22,657 nt of DNA, taken from NCBI GenBank assembly GCA_934154515.1, contig CAKPGD010000016.1, positions 1 to 22,657 of the forward strand. The letters are read 5' to 3'. How positions within the stretch are numbered: position 1 is the stretch's first letter; every line of letters begins with the position of its first letter. Made by a program: the position numbers and the translations under genes. This DNA is from an uncultured Clostridia bacterium (GTDB lineage: Bacteria; Bacillota; Clostridia; TANB77; CAG-508). Below are positions 1 to 8,596 of the stretch, piece by piece. A model generated the notes under the pieces. That model ran no database searches. It was not told the DNA's origin and worked only from the letters and a program-made list of their open reading frames with translations.

Positions 1-982
1 GTTCTATGTCATTTACTAATACATAATTTTTAGACAAACCATTTGCTATGTTTATTAATTCTTCTTCATTAGATATTTTTATCCACTCTTCTACTTTTAT
101 CTCTACTTCTGTACTTTTTGTATTATTTTTAGCTTTATCATATGCTATAACATATACTTTATATGTTCCATACGCTAAACCTTCTATTTTATTTGTATTG
201 TATTGAGTTTTTACGTTTTGTGAATCTATTACATAATACTCATAGTAGTCTATTCCACTTTTACTTGACCCTTCTTTTTCTTCCGTATCTTCTCCATTTT
301 CTTCTATTTGTACTGTTCCTAAGATATCAACCGTTACTGTTGGTATAAATTCTTTTGGTGGCAATTTATCTATTGTTGTTATATTTATTACTTTTTGCAA
401 TGTTTTTCCATTTGTTAAATTTACTTTTATTATATATTCTCCATTTTTTTCAACGCTATATTTGTTATTCTCTATCTTTGTCATTCCTTCTGAAACTTCT
501 ATATTACTTATTTGTGCATTTTCTTCATTTTTACTTATTTCTACTGAGATTTCTACGTTATTATTTGTATATTCAATTGGATTTTGTTTTACTATTAAAC
601 GTATCCCTGTATCTTTCTGTATATCTATTATAATTACATTTTGCTTATCGTCATATCCCAATTTTATAATATATCCATTTCTTATTCCTGTTTTTTCTTC
701 TAAATTTATTTCTTCAAAAATTTCTTGTTTTTCTAATTCTGTTAAAGCTTCTTCTAATGTTATTTTTTCTCCATTTACTATTTTTTCAGTATTTATATTT
801 GTTATTGCAAGTTCTATTTCTTCTCTTATAGTTTCTATTTTATATTTTTCTACTGCATTATTTGATGTTTTTAATATTCCATTTTCTCCTAAACTTAAAC
901 TTATTGCAACTCCTGCTAAAATTATTAATACTACTATTGTTATTACCAATGCTATTAGTGTTATCCCTGTTTGTTTTTTCAT
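1..982 (-). CDS. Pseudopilin-like surface protein with Ig-like and GLUG-like regions, partial (3' end missing)
   Basis: Read from ATG at 982, the frame stays open to the left edge (327 codons). The N-terminus MKKQTGITLIALVITIVVLV is a class III prepilin-type signal: two lysines, then a Gly followed by a long hydrophobic helix, as cleaved by prepilin peptidase. The usual mature-residue Glu5 is absent. After the helix comes the LGENGIL-type segment common in clostridial pseudopilin-like proteins, then a charged coil, then two beta-rich regions at roughly residues 135-200 and 210-295 that look Ig-like, and at the cut end a motif (LINIANGLSKNYVLVNDI) resembling the start of GLUG or beta-helix repeats. 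A strong AGGAGG sits 8 nt upstream. The protein is probably exported and surface-held. Whether it assembles into a filament cannot be told, and its full length is unknown. Confidence 0.8.
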   Translation of the reverse strand, partial: MKKQTGITLIALVITIVVLIILAGVAISLSLGENGILKTSNNAVEKYKIETIREEIELAITNINTEKIVNGEKITLEEALTELEKQEIFEEINLEEKTGIRNGYIIKLGYDDKQNVIIIDIQKDTGIRLIVKQNPIEYTNNNVEISVEISKNEENAQISNIEVSEGMTKIENNKYSVEKNGEYIIKVNLTNGKTLQKVINITTIDKLPPKEFIPTVTVDILGTVQIEENGEDTEEKEGSSKSGIDYYEYYVIDSQNVKTQYNTNKIEGLAYGTYKVYVIAYDKAKNNTKSTEVEIKVEEWIKISNEEELINIANGLSKNYVLVNDIE

Positions 983-993
983 TTGTTTAACCT

Positions 994-1022
994 CCTATAA
1001 AATTCTTTTTTAATTTTATAGG
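994..1022 (-). promoter_or_regulatory. Hairpin covering half of the Shine-Dalgarno of the pseudopilin-like gene
   Basis: Arms 1012-1022 and 994-1004 form a perfect 11-bp inverted repeat with a 7-nt loop. In the minus-strand RNA the 3' arm ends inside AGGAGG (996-991): its first AGG is paired and its second AGG is free. The stem is AU-rich and there is no U-tract after it, so it reads as a translational control element rather than a terminator. Function is inferred. Confidence 0.5.
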
Positions 1023-1108
1023 ATTTAACATATATTTACAATGTTTCACTTTCTTTTTGGTAATAATATTTTTACATAAAATTTTATTTAAAATAGAAAA
1101 AATTATTT

Positions 1109-2236
1109 TTATTTCATTACTTCACTTATTACTTTTGCTAGGTATTTCATGCTAGTTAAGCATTGTTCCATTGTATTTCCTGTTGCTCCTACTTCAATAA
1201 TACTTGCTGCTTTTGATACATGTTGATTATACCTACTATTTCTAAGTACTATTGGTTTGAATAATCCTGGATATAGCTCGTTTGCTTTTTCTTGTACTTT
1301 TACTGCAAATTTTAAGTTTTGTTGCCAGTTTGGATGTTCTAAGCCCCCTCCATCTGTTCCTATTACAAACATTAATTGTGCTGCATATTCTTCTCCTATT
1401 TTTACAGTCGGAGCATAATTGTAGTCTCCAATTGCATCTCTATGTATATCAAATATTACATCTGTATTTTGGTTGTTCGCCATTATTGCTTTTACAGTAT
1501 TTAAAGAACGGTCATATGAACCTGAATATGCTGGGTAATCATGATACGTTGTGTCATGTATTACTTTATAATTATAACTTAATAGTTGATTTGTAAGTTC
1601 TGTTCCCACTCTTACTACATTATAGTTGTTATCTGTTGTTCTGTATGTTCCTGTTTGCTGATAATTATATTTTTCTGTTGGTGTATAGCTTTCACATGTA
1701 TGTGTGTGAAAAATTATTATATTCTCATTATTTACTTCTATATCTGGTTTTAACATTTCTTCTGTTAAATTATAATCTGTTCCATTTTTTATATATACGC
1801 TGTTGTAATTGTTAGTATATTTATTTGGTACATTGTTTTCTATAATTTCTGTTGTAAGTCCTGTTTGTGCATGTTCTACTTCTTCTGGTTCTTTTTTTTC
1901 TTGTCCGTCCACTTCTTTTACTTCTTCTTCTTTGTTTTTCGTGTTGTAAATCATTGCCATCGTACTTCCTAATATTATTCTTTTTGGTTCTATATTGTTT
2001 ATATCTTTTAATAATTTATTTTCTTCATTTTTATTATTTATTTGTTTTATTCCAGGAATTACTTCATCTAAACATTCTTGTATGTCTATCTTACCTGTTA
2101 TTATTTTTATGTCCGTGTTTTCTAATTTTTTGTTTGTAAATATTTTGCTAAATCCCCATAGTATTAAGCATACTAATAAAAGTTTTAATATATATTTAGT
2201 TATATCTTTTATATTTACTACTGCTAAATTAATCAT
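1109..2236 (-). CDS. spoIIP: Stage II sporulation protein P (peptidoglycan hydrolase)
   Basis: SpoIIP is the amidase/endopeptidase that works with SpoIID and SpoIIM to remove septal peptidoglycan so that the mother-cell membrane can engulf the forespore. The 375-residue product has one N-terminal membrane segment (about residues 13-32), a charged linker, and the C-terminal SpoIIP domain from about 170. Visible motifs are HTHTCESY (177-184), IHRDA (264-268) and IEVGA (347-351), containing the His and Glu residues expected at the active site. Many relatives have Ser where this one has Cys181. The start at 2236 is supported by GGAAGG 7 nt upstream. A sigma-E-like promoter lies just ahead at 2268-2296, fitting mother-cell expression. 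It is preceded by the hisS terminator, so it is its own transcription unit. Confidence 0.93.
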   Translation of the reverse strand: MINLAVVNIKDITKYILKLLLVCLILWGFSKIFTNKKLENTDIKIITGKIDIQECLDEVIPGIKQINNKNEENKLLKDINNIEPKRIILGSTMAMIYNTKNKEEEVKEVDGQEKKEPEEVEHAQTGLTTEIIENNVPNKYTNNYNSVYIKNGTDYNLTEEMLKPDIEVNNENIIIFHTHTCESYTPTEKYNYQQTGTYRTTDNNYNVVRVGTELTNQLLSYNYKVIHDTTYHDYPAYSGSYDRSLNTVKAIMANNQNTDVIFDIHRDAIGDYNYAPTVKIGEEYAAQLMFVIGTDGGGLEHPNWQQNLKFAVKVQEKANELYPGLFKPIVLRNSRYNQHVSKAASIIEVGATGNTMEQCLTSMKYLAKVISEVMK

Positions 2237-2267
2237 TTTATTTCCTTCCGTACAAACTATTATATAT

Positions 2268-2296
2268 ATTATATGCTTGTACCAAGTATTATATGA
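2268..2296 (-). promoter_or_regulatory. Sigma-E-like promoter of spoIIP
   Basis: On the minus strand TCATATA (2296-2290) and CATATAAT (2275-2268) are separated by 14 nt. These match the B. subtilis sigma-E consensus (KMATATT, 14-15 nt, CATACANT) at all but one base in each element. The -10 element lies 31 nt upstream of the spoIIP ATG, leaving room for the Shine-Dalgarno sequence. spoIIP is a known sigma-E target in Bacillus. Confidence 0.6.
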
Positions 2297-2304
2297 CTAT
2301 TTTA

Positions 2305-2351
2305 AAAGAACACTGACGAGATATTATATACATATCTTATAAGTGTTCTTT
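2305..2351 (-). terminator. Probable terminator of hisS
   Basis: A 10-bp perfect stem (2305-2314 with 2342-2351) encloses a second shorter stem (2319-2324 with 2332-2337). It lies 63 nt past the hisS stop. The trailing U-tract in the minus RNA is short and interrupted, so terminator strength is uncertain. Confidence 0.55.
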
Positions 2352-2414
2352 ATAATTATCTTATCTTTTAATTATTTAATCTTTTTTTATTCTATAATTT
2401 TTTAATTATTTTTC

Positions 2415-3722
2415 TTATTTTATCTTTTCAATTGCTTTTTCTATTGTTAATGTTTCTTGTTCTCCCTTTGCCATATCTTTTAGTGTTACTACATTGTTTA
2501 CTATTTCATCTTCGCCTATTACTATAACATAAGGAATTTGAAGTCTGTCTGCATATTTAAATTTTGCTTTTATTTTCTTGTCTTCCAAATATACTTCTGC
2601 ATTTATTCCTGCATTTCTTAGTGTTGTAGCTGTTTCTAAACTTTTAGACATATCTTCTACCATTGATATAACTAGTACTTTTGCAACTGAAGTTTTATTT
2701 GCTTTTATTGCTTCCAATTCATTTAATTTATAGAATAATCTTGTAAGTCCTATTGATATTCCTACTCCTGGAAGTTTTCTTTCTGTATAATATTCTGCTA
2801 AATTTTCATATCTTCCTCCAGAACATACACTTCCTAATTCTCTATAATCATTTAAAAATGTTTCGTATACTGTTCCTGTGTAATAATCAAGTCCTCTTGC
2901 TATTGTTAGATCTACTTTAAAGTTTGCATCTGGAACACCAAATTCTCTTGCGTATTTTACTACTTGTTTTAGTTCTTCTAAACCTTTTTTAAATAGTTCA
3001 TTTTCTATTTTTAAATTTTCTAATTTTGTTATTTTTTCGTCTGTTGTTCCATCTATTTCAATGAATTCTATTATTTTATTTATTGATTCTTCTGGAACTT
3101 TTAAATTTCTTAAGCATTCTATTACATTTTCTTTTCCTATTTTTTCTAGTTTGTCTATAATTCTCATTATTTCTACTGAGTTTTCTTCTTGCTTTAATTC
3201 AGCAAATAATCCATTTAATATTTTTCTATTGTTCATGCATATAGTAAAATCATTAAATCCTAACTCTTTAATTGTGTTGTATATAATTGCTGGCATTTCT
3301 GCATCATTTATTATTGATAGTTCTCCATCTCCTATAATATCTATATCACATTGATAAAATTCTCTAAATCTTCCTTTTTGAGGTCTTTCTCCACGATATA
3401 CTTTTCCTATTTGATATCTTCTAAACGGAAATGCTAAATCATTATAATATTCTGTTACGTATTTAGCTAATGGAACTGTTAAGTCAAATCTTAAACTTAA
3501 GTCACTGTCACCTTTGTTAAATCTATATATTTGTTTTTCTGTTTCTCCTCCTGCTTTTGCTAAAAGGACTTCTGACATTTCTATTATTGGTGTATCTATT
3601 GGTAAAAATCCAAATTTTTCATATGATTTTTTTATTTTTTCTTGCATTTCATTAAATAGAATTTGCTCCTTTGGAAGTAATTCCATAAATCCTGGCAAAG
3701 TTCTTGGTTCTACTTTTTTCAT
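2415..3722 (-). CDS. hisS: Histidine-tRNA ligase
   Basis: This enzyme charges tRNA-His with histidine, via a histidyl-adenylate, in the cytoplasm. The 435 residues match the usual bacterial length. Class II motif 2 is at 107-129 (YRGERPQKGRFREF), the His-specific LTIARGLDYYTGTVYE motif at 272-287, and motif 3 at 318-329 (PGVGISIGLTRL). The C-terminal 90 residues form the anticodon-binding domain. The start at 3722 has AAAGGGG close upstream. It is the last gene of the recJ-rel-hydrolase-hisS block, an order related to B. subtilis recJ-apt-relA-dtd-hisS. The leader contains tandem repeats but no T-box motif. Confidence 0.97.
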   Translation of the reverse strand: MKKVEPRTLPGFMELLPKEQILFNEMQEKIKKSYEKFGFLPIDTPIIEMSEVLLAKAGGETEKQIYRFNKGDSDLSLRFDLTVPLAKYVTEYYNDLAFPFRRYQIGKVYRGERPQKGRFREFYQCDIDIIGDGELSIINDAEMPAIIYNTIKELGFNDFTICMNNRKILNGLFAELKQEENSVEIMRIIDKLEKIGKENVIECLRNLKVPEESINKIIEFIEIDGTTDEKITKLENLKIENELFKKGLEELKQVVKYAREFGVPDANFKVDLTIARGLDYYTGTVYETFLNDYRELGSVCSGGRYENLAEYYTERKLPGVGISIGLTRLFYKLNELEAIKANKTSVAKVLVISMVEDMSKSLETATTLRNAGINAEVYLEDKKIKAKFKYADRLQIPYVIVIGEDEIVNNVVTLKDMAKGEQETLTIEKAIEKIK

Positions 3723-3750
3723 GTTTTCCCCTTTCTTAAAATTCTTAATT

Positions 3751-3807
3751 TTTATTAATATTTTATTGATATCTTATTAATATTTTTATTAATGTTTTTA
3801 TCGATAT
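3751..3807 (-). repeat. Five imperfect 11-12-bp tandem repeats in the hisS leader
   Basis: Units at 3751-3761, 3762-3772, 3773-3783, 3784-3795 and 3796-3807 follow a plus-strand pattern TTTATTRATAT with small changes (TTTTATCGATAT in the last). The period is close to one DNA helical turn. They sit 29-85 nt upstream of the hisS start. No function is known to me. The rest of the 138-nt gap is plain AT-rich sequence. Confidence 0.75.
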
Positions 3808-3860
3808 TTTTTATTTAACTTAATTTCTTAATAACTTTTCAAACTTTTTTCTTTAATATT

Positions 3861-4511
3861 TTAATCTAATCTTGGTTTAAGATCTAAGTATATTGGCTCT
3901 TCTTCTTTTATTCTTGTTGTTCTTCCATGTCCTGGATATACTATTGTTTCATCTGGAAGTACTGTTAATTTATTTGTTATTGAGTTTATTATGTCTGCAA
4001 AATTACTTGTTGGCAAGTCTGTTCTTCCCCATGTTCCTCTAAATAGTGTGTCTCCTGTAAATACCAATTTTTCTTTTTCACAATATAAGCAACTTCCACC
4101 TTTTGTGTGTCCTGGTGTGTGTATTACTCTGAATTCAAGATTTCCTACATGTATTAGGTCTCCTTCATCTACTCTTGAATCCGCTTCTAGTTCTATATCA
4201 TCCATTCCTATATAATAAGTAAGACTAATTGCAGGATTATATAACCCTTCTGCGTCATCTCTATGAATTAATACTTTTCCAGCTTTTTTTGACTTTAGTT
4301 CTAATATTCCACCAAAATGGTCTCCATGGCAATGTGTTAAATATATATATTTTAATTTATCTATTTCTAGTGCATTCAACATTTCTATAATTTTCTCTGG
4401 TTCTCCTCCTGGGTCTATTACCATTGCCTCTTTTGTTTGTTCATCTTCTACTATGTAACAGTTTGTTGGTTCTCCAAGTGCTGTTTCTACAGGTATTTTC
4501 TTTAAAATCAT
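3861..4511 (-). CDS. Metallo-beta-lactamase-fold hydrolase, glyoxalase II-like
   Basis: A cytoplasmic zinc hydrolase of the glyoxalase II/YcbL-like group; the natural substrate is not evident. The 216 residues carry the full ligand set: HCHGDH (60-65), TPGHT with His135, FTGDT with Asp154 and PGHG with His195. It is the single-domain form without the C-terminal helical domain of classical glyoxalase II. I chose ATG at 4511. A longer reading from 4526 would use as codons the AAGGGA that is better read as the Shine-Dalgarno sequence of the inner ATG, and nothing resembling one precedes 4526. It follows rel by 28 nt and precedes hisS, a position such hydrolases commonly hold in Clostridia. Confidence 0.9.
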   Translation of the reverse strand: MILKKIPVETALGEPTNCYIVEDEQTKEAMVIDPGGEPEKIIEMLNALEIDKLKYIYLTHCHGDHFGGILELKSKKAGKVLIHRDDAEGLYNPAISLTYYIGMDDIELEADSRVDEGDLIHVGNLEFRVIHTPGHTKGGSCLYCEKEKLVFTGDTLFRGTWGRTDLPTSNFADIINSITNKLTVLPDETIVYPGHGRTTRIKEEEPIYLDLKPRLD

Positions 4512-4539
4512 TTTCTTTCCCTTCATTCGTTATATATTT

Positions 4540-6744
4540 TTATTTCTTACGTTTTACTTCATATACGCTGTCTACTTTTCTAATAGATTTTAGTACTTGA
4601 TTTAATGCCTCTAAGTTTTCTACCTCTATTGTCACTTCTGTTATTGCTATTCTTTCTTTGTTTGCTCTTGATGATACTGCTATTAATTTTGATTTTGTTG
4701 TACCAATTTGTGCTATTATATCTGCTAAAAGTCCTGCTCTGTCATTTGCAAATATTTCGATGTCTACATTATATGCTGCTTCCTTTTCGCTTTGCCAATA
4801 AACATCTATCATTCTATTTTCTTCGTCTTGGAATAAGTCTTTTAAGTTTGTACAGTCTGCTCTGTGTATTGATACTCCTCTTCCTTTTGTTATATATCCT
4901 ACTATTTTGTCTCCTGGAACTGGATTACAGCATTTTGAAAGTTTTACTAAGCAATTGTCTATTCCTTCTACTACTATACCACTCTTTGATGCTTTTGCTT
5001 TATTGTTCTTTTCTTTTGAAAGTTCTTCTATTTTTTCTTCTACGTTTTCTTCTTTATGAACTTTTCTATATTCTTCTAGAATTCTTGCTATTACTTTTCC
5101 TGCTGATATTGCTCCGAATCCGATACTTGCATACATATCTTCTATGCTGTTAAATTTATATCTATCTAAAGCTCCTTGCACAAATTCTGTCTTAAATAGT
5201 TCGCTATAATCCATTCCTATTCTTTTTATTTCTTTTTCAACAGCTTCTTTTCCTTTTTCTATATTTTCTTCTCTTAAGTTCTTTTTGAACCATGCATTTA
5301 TTTTATTTTTTGCTGTTGAACTTTGAATGAATTTTAACCAGTCTCTACTTGGACCTTTTGCCTTATCTGATGTTATTATTTCTACTATGTCACCGTTTTG
5401 AAGTTTTGTTATTATTGGCATCATTTTACTATTTATTTTACATCCTGTCATATGATGTCCTATTTCTGCGTGTATACTGTATGCATAATCAATTGGTGTG
5501 CTTCCTCTTGGAAGTACTTTTATATCTCCCTTTGGTGTAAATACATACACTTCATCTTCAAATAATTCTGTTTTTAATGTATTTAAAAATTCTTGTGGGT
5601 CTTGCATGTCTTTTTGCCACTCTAGAGTTTCTCTAAGCCATGCTAGTTTATCATCTGTTACACTTACGTTTGCTTTTTTACCTTTAGCAAAACTTGCTTC
5701 TTTATATGCCCAGTGTGCTGCGATACCATATTCTGCTATTCTATGCATATCCCATGTACGTATTTGTACTTCGAATGGTGTTCCTTTTTCTCCTATTAAA
5801 GTTGTATGTAATGATTGATACATATTAGGTTTTGGTACTGCTATGTAATCTTTAAATCTACCTGGCATTGGATTATATAAATCATGCACTACACCTAAAG
5901 CTGCATAACAGTCTTTTACTGAATTTACTATTATTCTTAATGCAAATAAGTCATATATTTGGTCTAATGTTGCATTATCTCTTTTCATTTTTCTATATAT
6001 GCTATATAAATGCTTTGCTCTTCCTGTTATTTCCGCATCTATTTTTTGTTTTTTTAGTTCTTGCCTAATTTGTTCTTCTATTTTCTCTATGAAGTTTAGT
6101 CTCTCTTCTCTTTTTCTGTCTATTCCTTCTACTATTTCCCTATATTCTTCTGGATATAAATATTTAAAAGCTAAATCTTCAAGTTCCCATTTTAATGAAT
6201 AGATACCAAGTCTATTTGCTAGTGGTGCATATAATTCCATTGTTTCTTTTGCATTAGCAATTTGTCTATCTCTAGTTAGGTATTTTAAAGTTCTCATATT
6301 ATGAAGTCTATCAGCAAGTTTTATCATTATTACACGGATGTCTTTTCCCATTGCTAGAAACATTTTTCTATAATTTTCTACTTGTTCTTCTTCTACTGAT
6401 TCATAATTTAATTTGCTAAGTTTTGTAACACCATCTACCATATCTGCAATTTCTATGCTAAACTCGTTTATTAGGTCTTGATGGGTTACTGCTGTATCTT
6501 CTACTACATCATGAAGAAGTGCAGCACAAATTGTACTGTCATCTAGCCCTAAATCTGCTAATATGTATGCTACTTGCATTGGATGTATTATATATGGTTC
6601 TCCTGATTTTCTTAATTGGTCTCCATGTTTTTCCTTAGCAAAGTTATATGCTTTTAATATTAATTTTGTATCTGATTTTTTATTATTTTTTTTCATTTTA
6701 TTTACAATATCTTCTATTGTAAATTGTTTATTTGATTCTTGCAT
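4540..6744 (-). CDS. rel: Bifunctional (p)ppGpp synthetase/hydrolase of the RelA/SpoT family
   Basis: The stringent-response enzyme makes (p)ppGpp from ATP and GTP/GDP on starved ribosomes and also degrades it. At 734 residues it is full length. The HD hydrolase domain keeps His54, HD 78-79, ED 82-83 and Asp145 (RLHNMRT region), so hydrolysis should be active. The synthetase domain has RFKD (296-299), the form found in bifunctional enzymes, and YQSLHTT (309-315). TGS is at about 397-457, a Cys-rich conserved segment with CC at 605-606, and a C-terminal ACT domain at about 658-730. The start at 6744 has AAGGAAG 7 nt upstream. It lies 23 nt after recJ, so the two are surely co-transcribed. Confidence 0.97.
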   Translation of the reverse strand: MQESNKQFTIEDIVNKMKKNNKKSDTKLILKAYNFAKEKHGDQLRKSGEPYIIHPMQVAYILADLGLDDSTICAALLHDVVEDTAVTHQDLINEFSIEIADMVDGVTKLSKLNYESVEEEQVENYRKMFLAMGKDIRVIMIKLADRLHNMRTLKYLTRDRQIANAKETMELYAPLANRLGIYSLKWELEDLAFKYLYPEEYREIVEGIDRKREERLNFIEKIEEQIRQELKKQKIDAEITGRAKHLYSIYRKMKRDNATLDQIYDLFALRIIVNSVKDCYAALGVVHDLYNPMPGRFKDYIAVPKPNMYQSLHTTLIGEKGTPFEVQIRTWDMHRIAEYGIAAHWAYKEASFAKGKKANVSVTDDKLAWLRETLEWQKDMQDPQEFLNTLKTELFEDEVYVFTPKGDIKVLPRGSTPIDYAYSIHAEIGHHMTGCKINSKMMPIITKLQNGDIVEIITSDKAKGPSRDWLKFIQSSTAKNKINAWFKKNLREENIEKGKEAVEKEIKRIGMDYSELFKTEFVQGALDRYKFNSIEDMYASIGFGAISAGKVIARILEEYRKVHKEENVEEKIEELSKEKNNKAKASKSGIVVEGIDNCLVKLSKCCNPVPGDKIVGYITKGRGVSIHRADCTNLKDLFQDEENRMIDVYWQSEKEAAYNVDIEIFANDRAGLLADIIAQIGTTKSKLIAVSSRANKERIAITEVTIEVENLEALNQVLKSIRKVDSVYEVKRKK

Positions 6745-6767
6745 TTTATCACTTCCTTAATGAACTT

Positions 6768-8456
6768 TTAATATGATTTTCTTATATCTTTTAAATTTAT
6801 TTGTATGCTTTCTCTTCCATTATATTGGTTAATTTCAAGCGTTCCTACAACATCTACTTTGTCTCCAATTCGATATTCTTCTGCTAAATGTCCTAAATTA
6901 AAGCCTATTGCATCTATCCATACATTATCGTCTTTTAATGATAGTTTTAGATGTTTTCCTTCTGTTAATGACCTTATTGACTGTATTTTTAAGTTTTTAC
7001 ACATAAATAGTGGCATTTTATTAGCTTCGCCAAATGGCTCTAATAGTTTTAATTCTGATACATCTTTTATGCTAATATCTTTTAACATTATTTCTTCATC
7101 GATTTCAATAATTGGTATTATATCACTAATATTACTATTTTGTGCATATTCTTCGAAATCTTTTTTAAATTTTTCAAAATTTTCTTTTTCGACTGTAATT
7201 CCAATTGCCATAGAGTGCCCACCAAATTTTGTTATGTTTTCTTTGCAATTTGATAATGCTTCATATAAATCAAAGCCTGGTATACTTCTTCCTGAACCTT
7301 TTCCTGTTTCTTCTTCGAAACAAATTAATATGCTTGGTTTGAAGTATAAATCTGTTATTTTTGAGGCTACTATTCCTATTACTCCATGATGCCAATTTTC
7401 TTTTCCTAGTACTATTACACTATTATTTTGTTCTTCTTTATTTTCAATTTCATCTACTGCTTCATTAAATATTCTTTTTTCTATTTCTTGTCTTTCTTTA
7501 TTATATTCATTTAATTTTTCTGCAATATTTCTTGCTTCTTCACTGTCTTCTGTTAAAAATAGTTTTAATGCTTCTCTTTCGTGTCCCATTCTGCCACATG
7601 CATTTATTCTTGGGGCTATTCCAAAAGAAATTGTATTTGAATCTATTATTTTATAACCAGAAACTTCTAATAAAGTTTTTAACCCAATATTTTTTGTTAC
7701 CTCTACTAATTTTAATCCTAATTTCGTGATTACACGGTTTTCATCTACAAGTGGTACTATGTCTGATATTGTTCCTACACAAACTATGTCTAAGTATTTT
7801 AAATATTCTTTTTCTTCTAATCCTAGTTTTATGCTTATGGCTTGTATTAGCTTAAATGCAACTCCTACTCCTGCTAATTGATTAAAGGGATATTTATTGT
7901 CTTTTCTTTTTGCATCTACTACTGCAAGTGCACTTGGAAGTATTTCTCCTGGTTCATGGTGATCTGTTACTATTGTTTCTAATCCTAATGTGCTTGCATA
8001 TTCTACTTCTTCTATTCCTGAAATACCACAGTCTACGGTTACCATCAAGTCATATTTTTCCTCTGCAATTTTCTTTATTGCATTTTTATTTAATCCATAT
8101 CCTTCATTTAATCTATTTGGAATATATTCTGAGACTGTTGCTCCTCTATCTAGTAAGAATTTTTTTAATACGGTTATACTTGTAATTCCATCTACATCAT
8201 AGTCACCAAATATCATTATTTTTTCTTTATTTTCTATTGCTCTTATTATTCTATTTACTGCTATTTCCATATCTGACATTAAAAATGGATCATAAAAATC
8301 TTTTCTTGTTGGTCTTAAAAAGACTTCTAATTTTTCGTCTTCTATTACATTTCTTTTTACTAATATTTTTGCTAGTAGTTCACTTATATCATATCTTCTT
8401 GAAATTCTTTCGACTTCATTTTCGTCTACTTCATAGCACTCCCACTTTTTATTCAT
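6768..8456 (-). CDS. recJ: Single-stranded-DNA-specific exonuclease RecJ
   Basis: RecJ is a 5'-to-3' exonuclease on single-stranded DNA used in recombination, mismatch and base-excision repair. The 562 residues match bacterial RecJ. DHH-family motifs are in order: DYDVDG (85-90), VDCGIS (141-146), DHH (165-167), GRMGH (288-292), and in the DHHA1 domain GGHSMAIG (412-419). An OB-type domain fills the C-terminal 100 residues or so. The start at 8456 is preceded by AAAGGAA. It heads the recJ-rel-hydrolase-hisS unit and has its own sigma-A promoter at 8498-8526. Confidence 0.96.
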   Translation of the reverse strand: MNKKWECYEVDENEVERISRRYDISELLAKILVKRNVIEDEKLEVFLRPTRKDFYDPFLMSDMEIAVNRIIRAIENKEKIMIFGDYDVDGITSITVLKKFLLDRGATVSEYIPNRLNEGYGLNKNAIKKIAEEKYDLMVTVDCGISGIEEVEYASTLGLETIVTDHHEPGEILPSALAVVDAKRKDNKYPFNQLAGVGVAFKLIQAISIKLGLEEKEYLKYLDIVCVGTISDIVPLVDENRVITKLGLKLVEVTKNIGLKTLLEVSGYKIIDSNTISFGIAPRINACGRMGHEREALKLFLTEDSEEARNIAEKLNEYNKERQEIEKRIFNEAVDEIENKEEQNNSVIVLGKENWHHGVIGIVASKITDLYFKPSILICFEEETGKGSGRSIPGFDLYEALSNCKENITKFGGHSMAIGITVEKENFEKFKKDFEEYAQNSNISDIIPIIEIDEEIMLKDISIKDVSELKLLEPFGEANKMPLFMCKNLKIQSIRSLTEGKHLKLSLKDDNVWIDAIGFNLGHLAEEYRIGDKVDVVGTLEINQYNGRESIQINLKDIRKSY

Positions 8457-8497
8457 TCTTATTCCTTTCTCTCATCCATTGCTTGTTTAACATAATT

Positions 8498-8526
8498 ATT
8501 ATATGGTATATTTTACATATTTGCAA
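8498..8526 (-). promoter_or_regulatory. Sigma-A promoter of the recJ-rel unit
   Basis: TTGCAA (8526-8521), a 17-nt spacer and a perfect TATAAT (8503-8498) lie on the minus strand, 41 nt ahead of the recJ ATG. Confidence 0.75.
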
Positions 8527-8545
8527 GTATTTTCTTCTTATTTTT

Positions 8546-8596
8546 GAAATAAAACAAGCCCTAATATTAAACTTTCTTGTCTAATAATTAGGACTT
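8546..8596 (-). terminator. Intrinsic terminator of pyk
   Basis: Arms 8587-8596 and 8556-8565 pair over 10 bp in the minus RNA, including one G-U pair that would be an A-C mismatch in plus RNA. The stem is followed by GUUUUAUUU. It lies about 84 nt after the pyk stop. The stretch 8597-8679 between them holds nothing I recognise. Confidence 0.85.

Noticed and set aside
1019..1040. TTGTAA with TATAAA as a sigma-A promoter for the pseudopilin-like gene
   Set aside because: The spacer would be 15 nt and the start would fall inside the hairpin; the match is too weak in such AT-rich DNA.
3723..3860. T-box riboswitch ahead of hisS
   Set aside because: No T-box core sequence, antiterminator or terminator pair is visible in the 138-nt leader.
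4605..5153. Long leucine-rich open frame on the plus strand, with many similar ones across the window (for example 462-1013 and 6805-7389)
   Set aside because: They lie opposite well-supported minus-strand genes, have hydrophobic low-complexity translations caused by the AT-rich codon use, and lack Shine-Dalgarno sequences.
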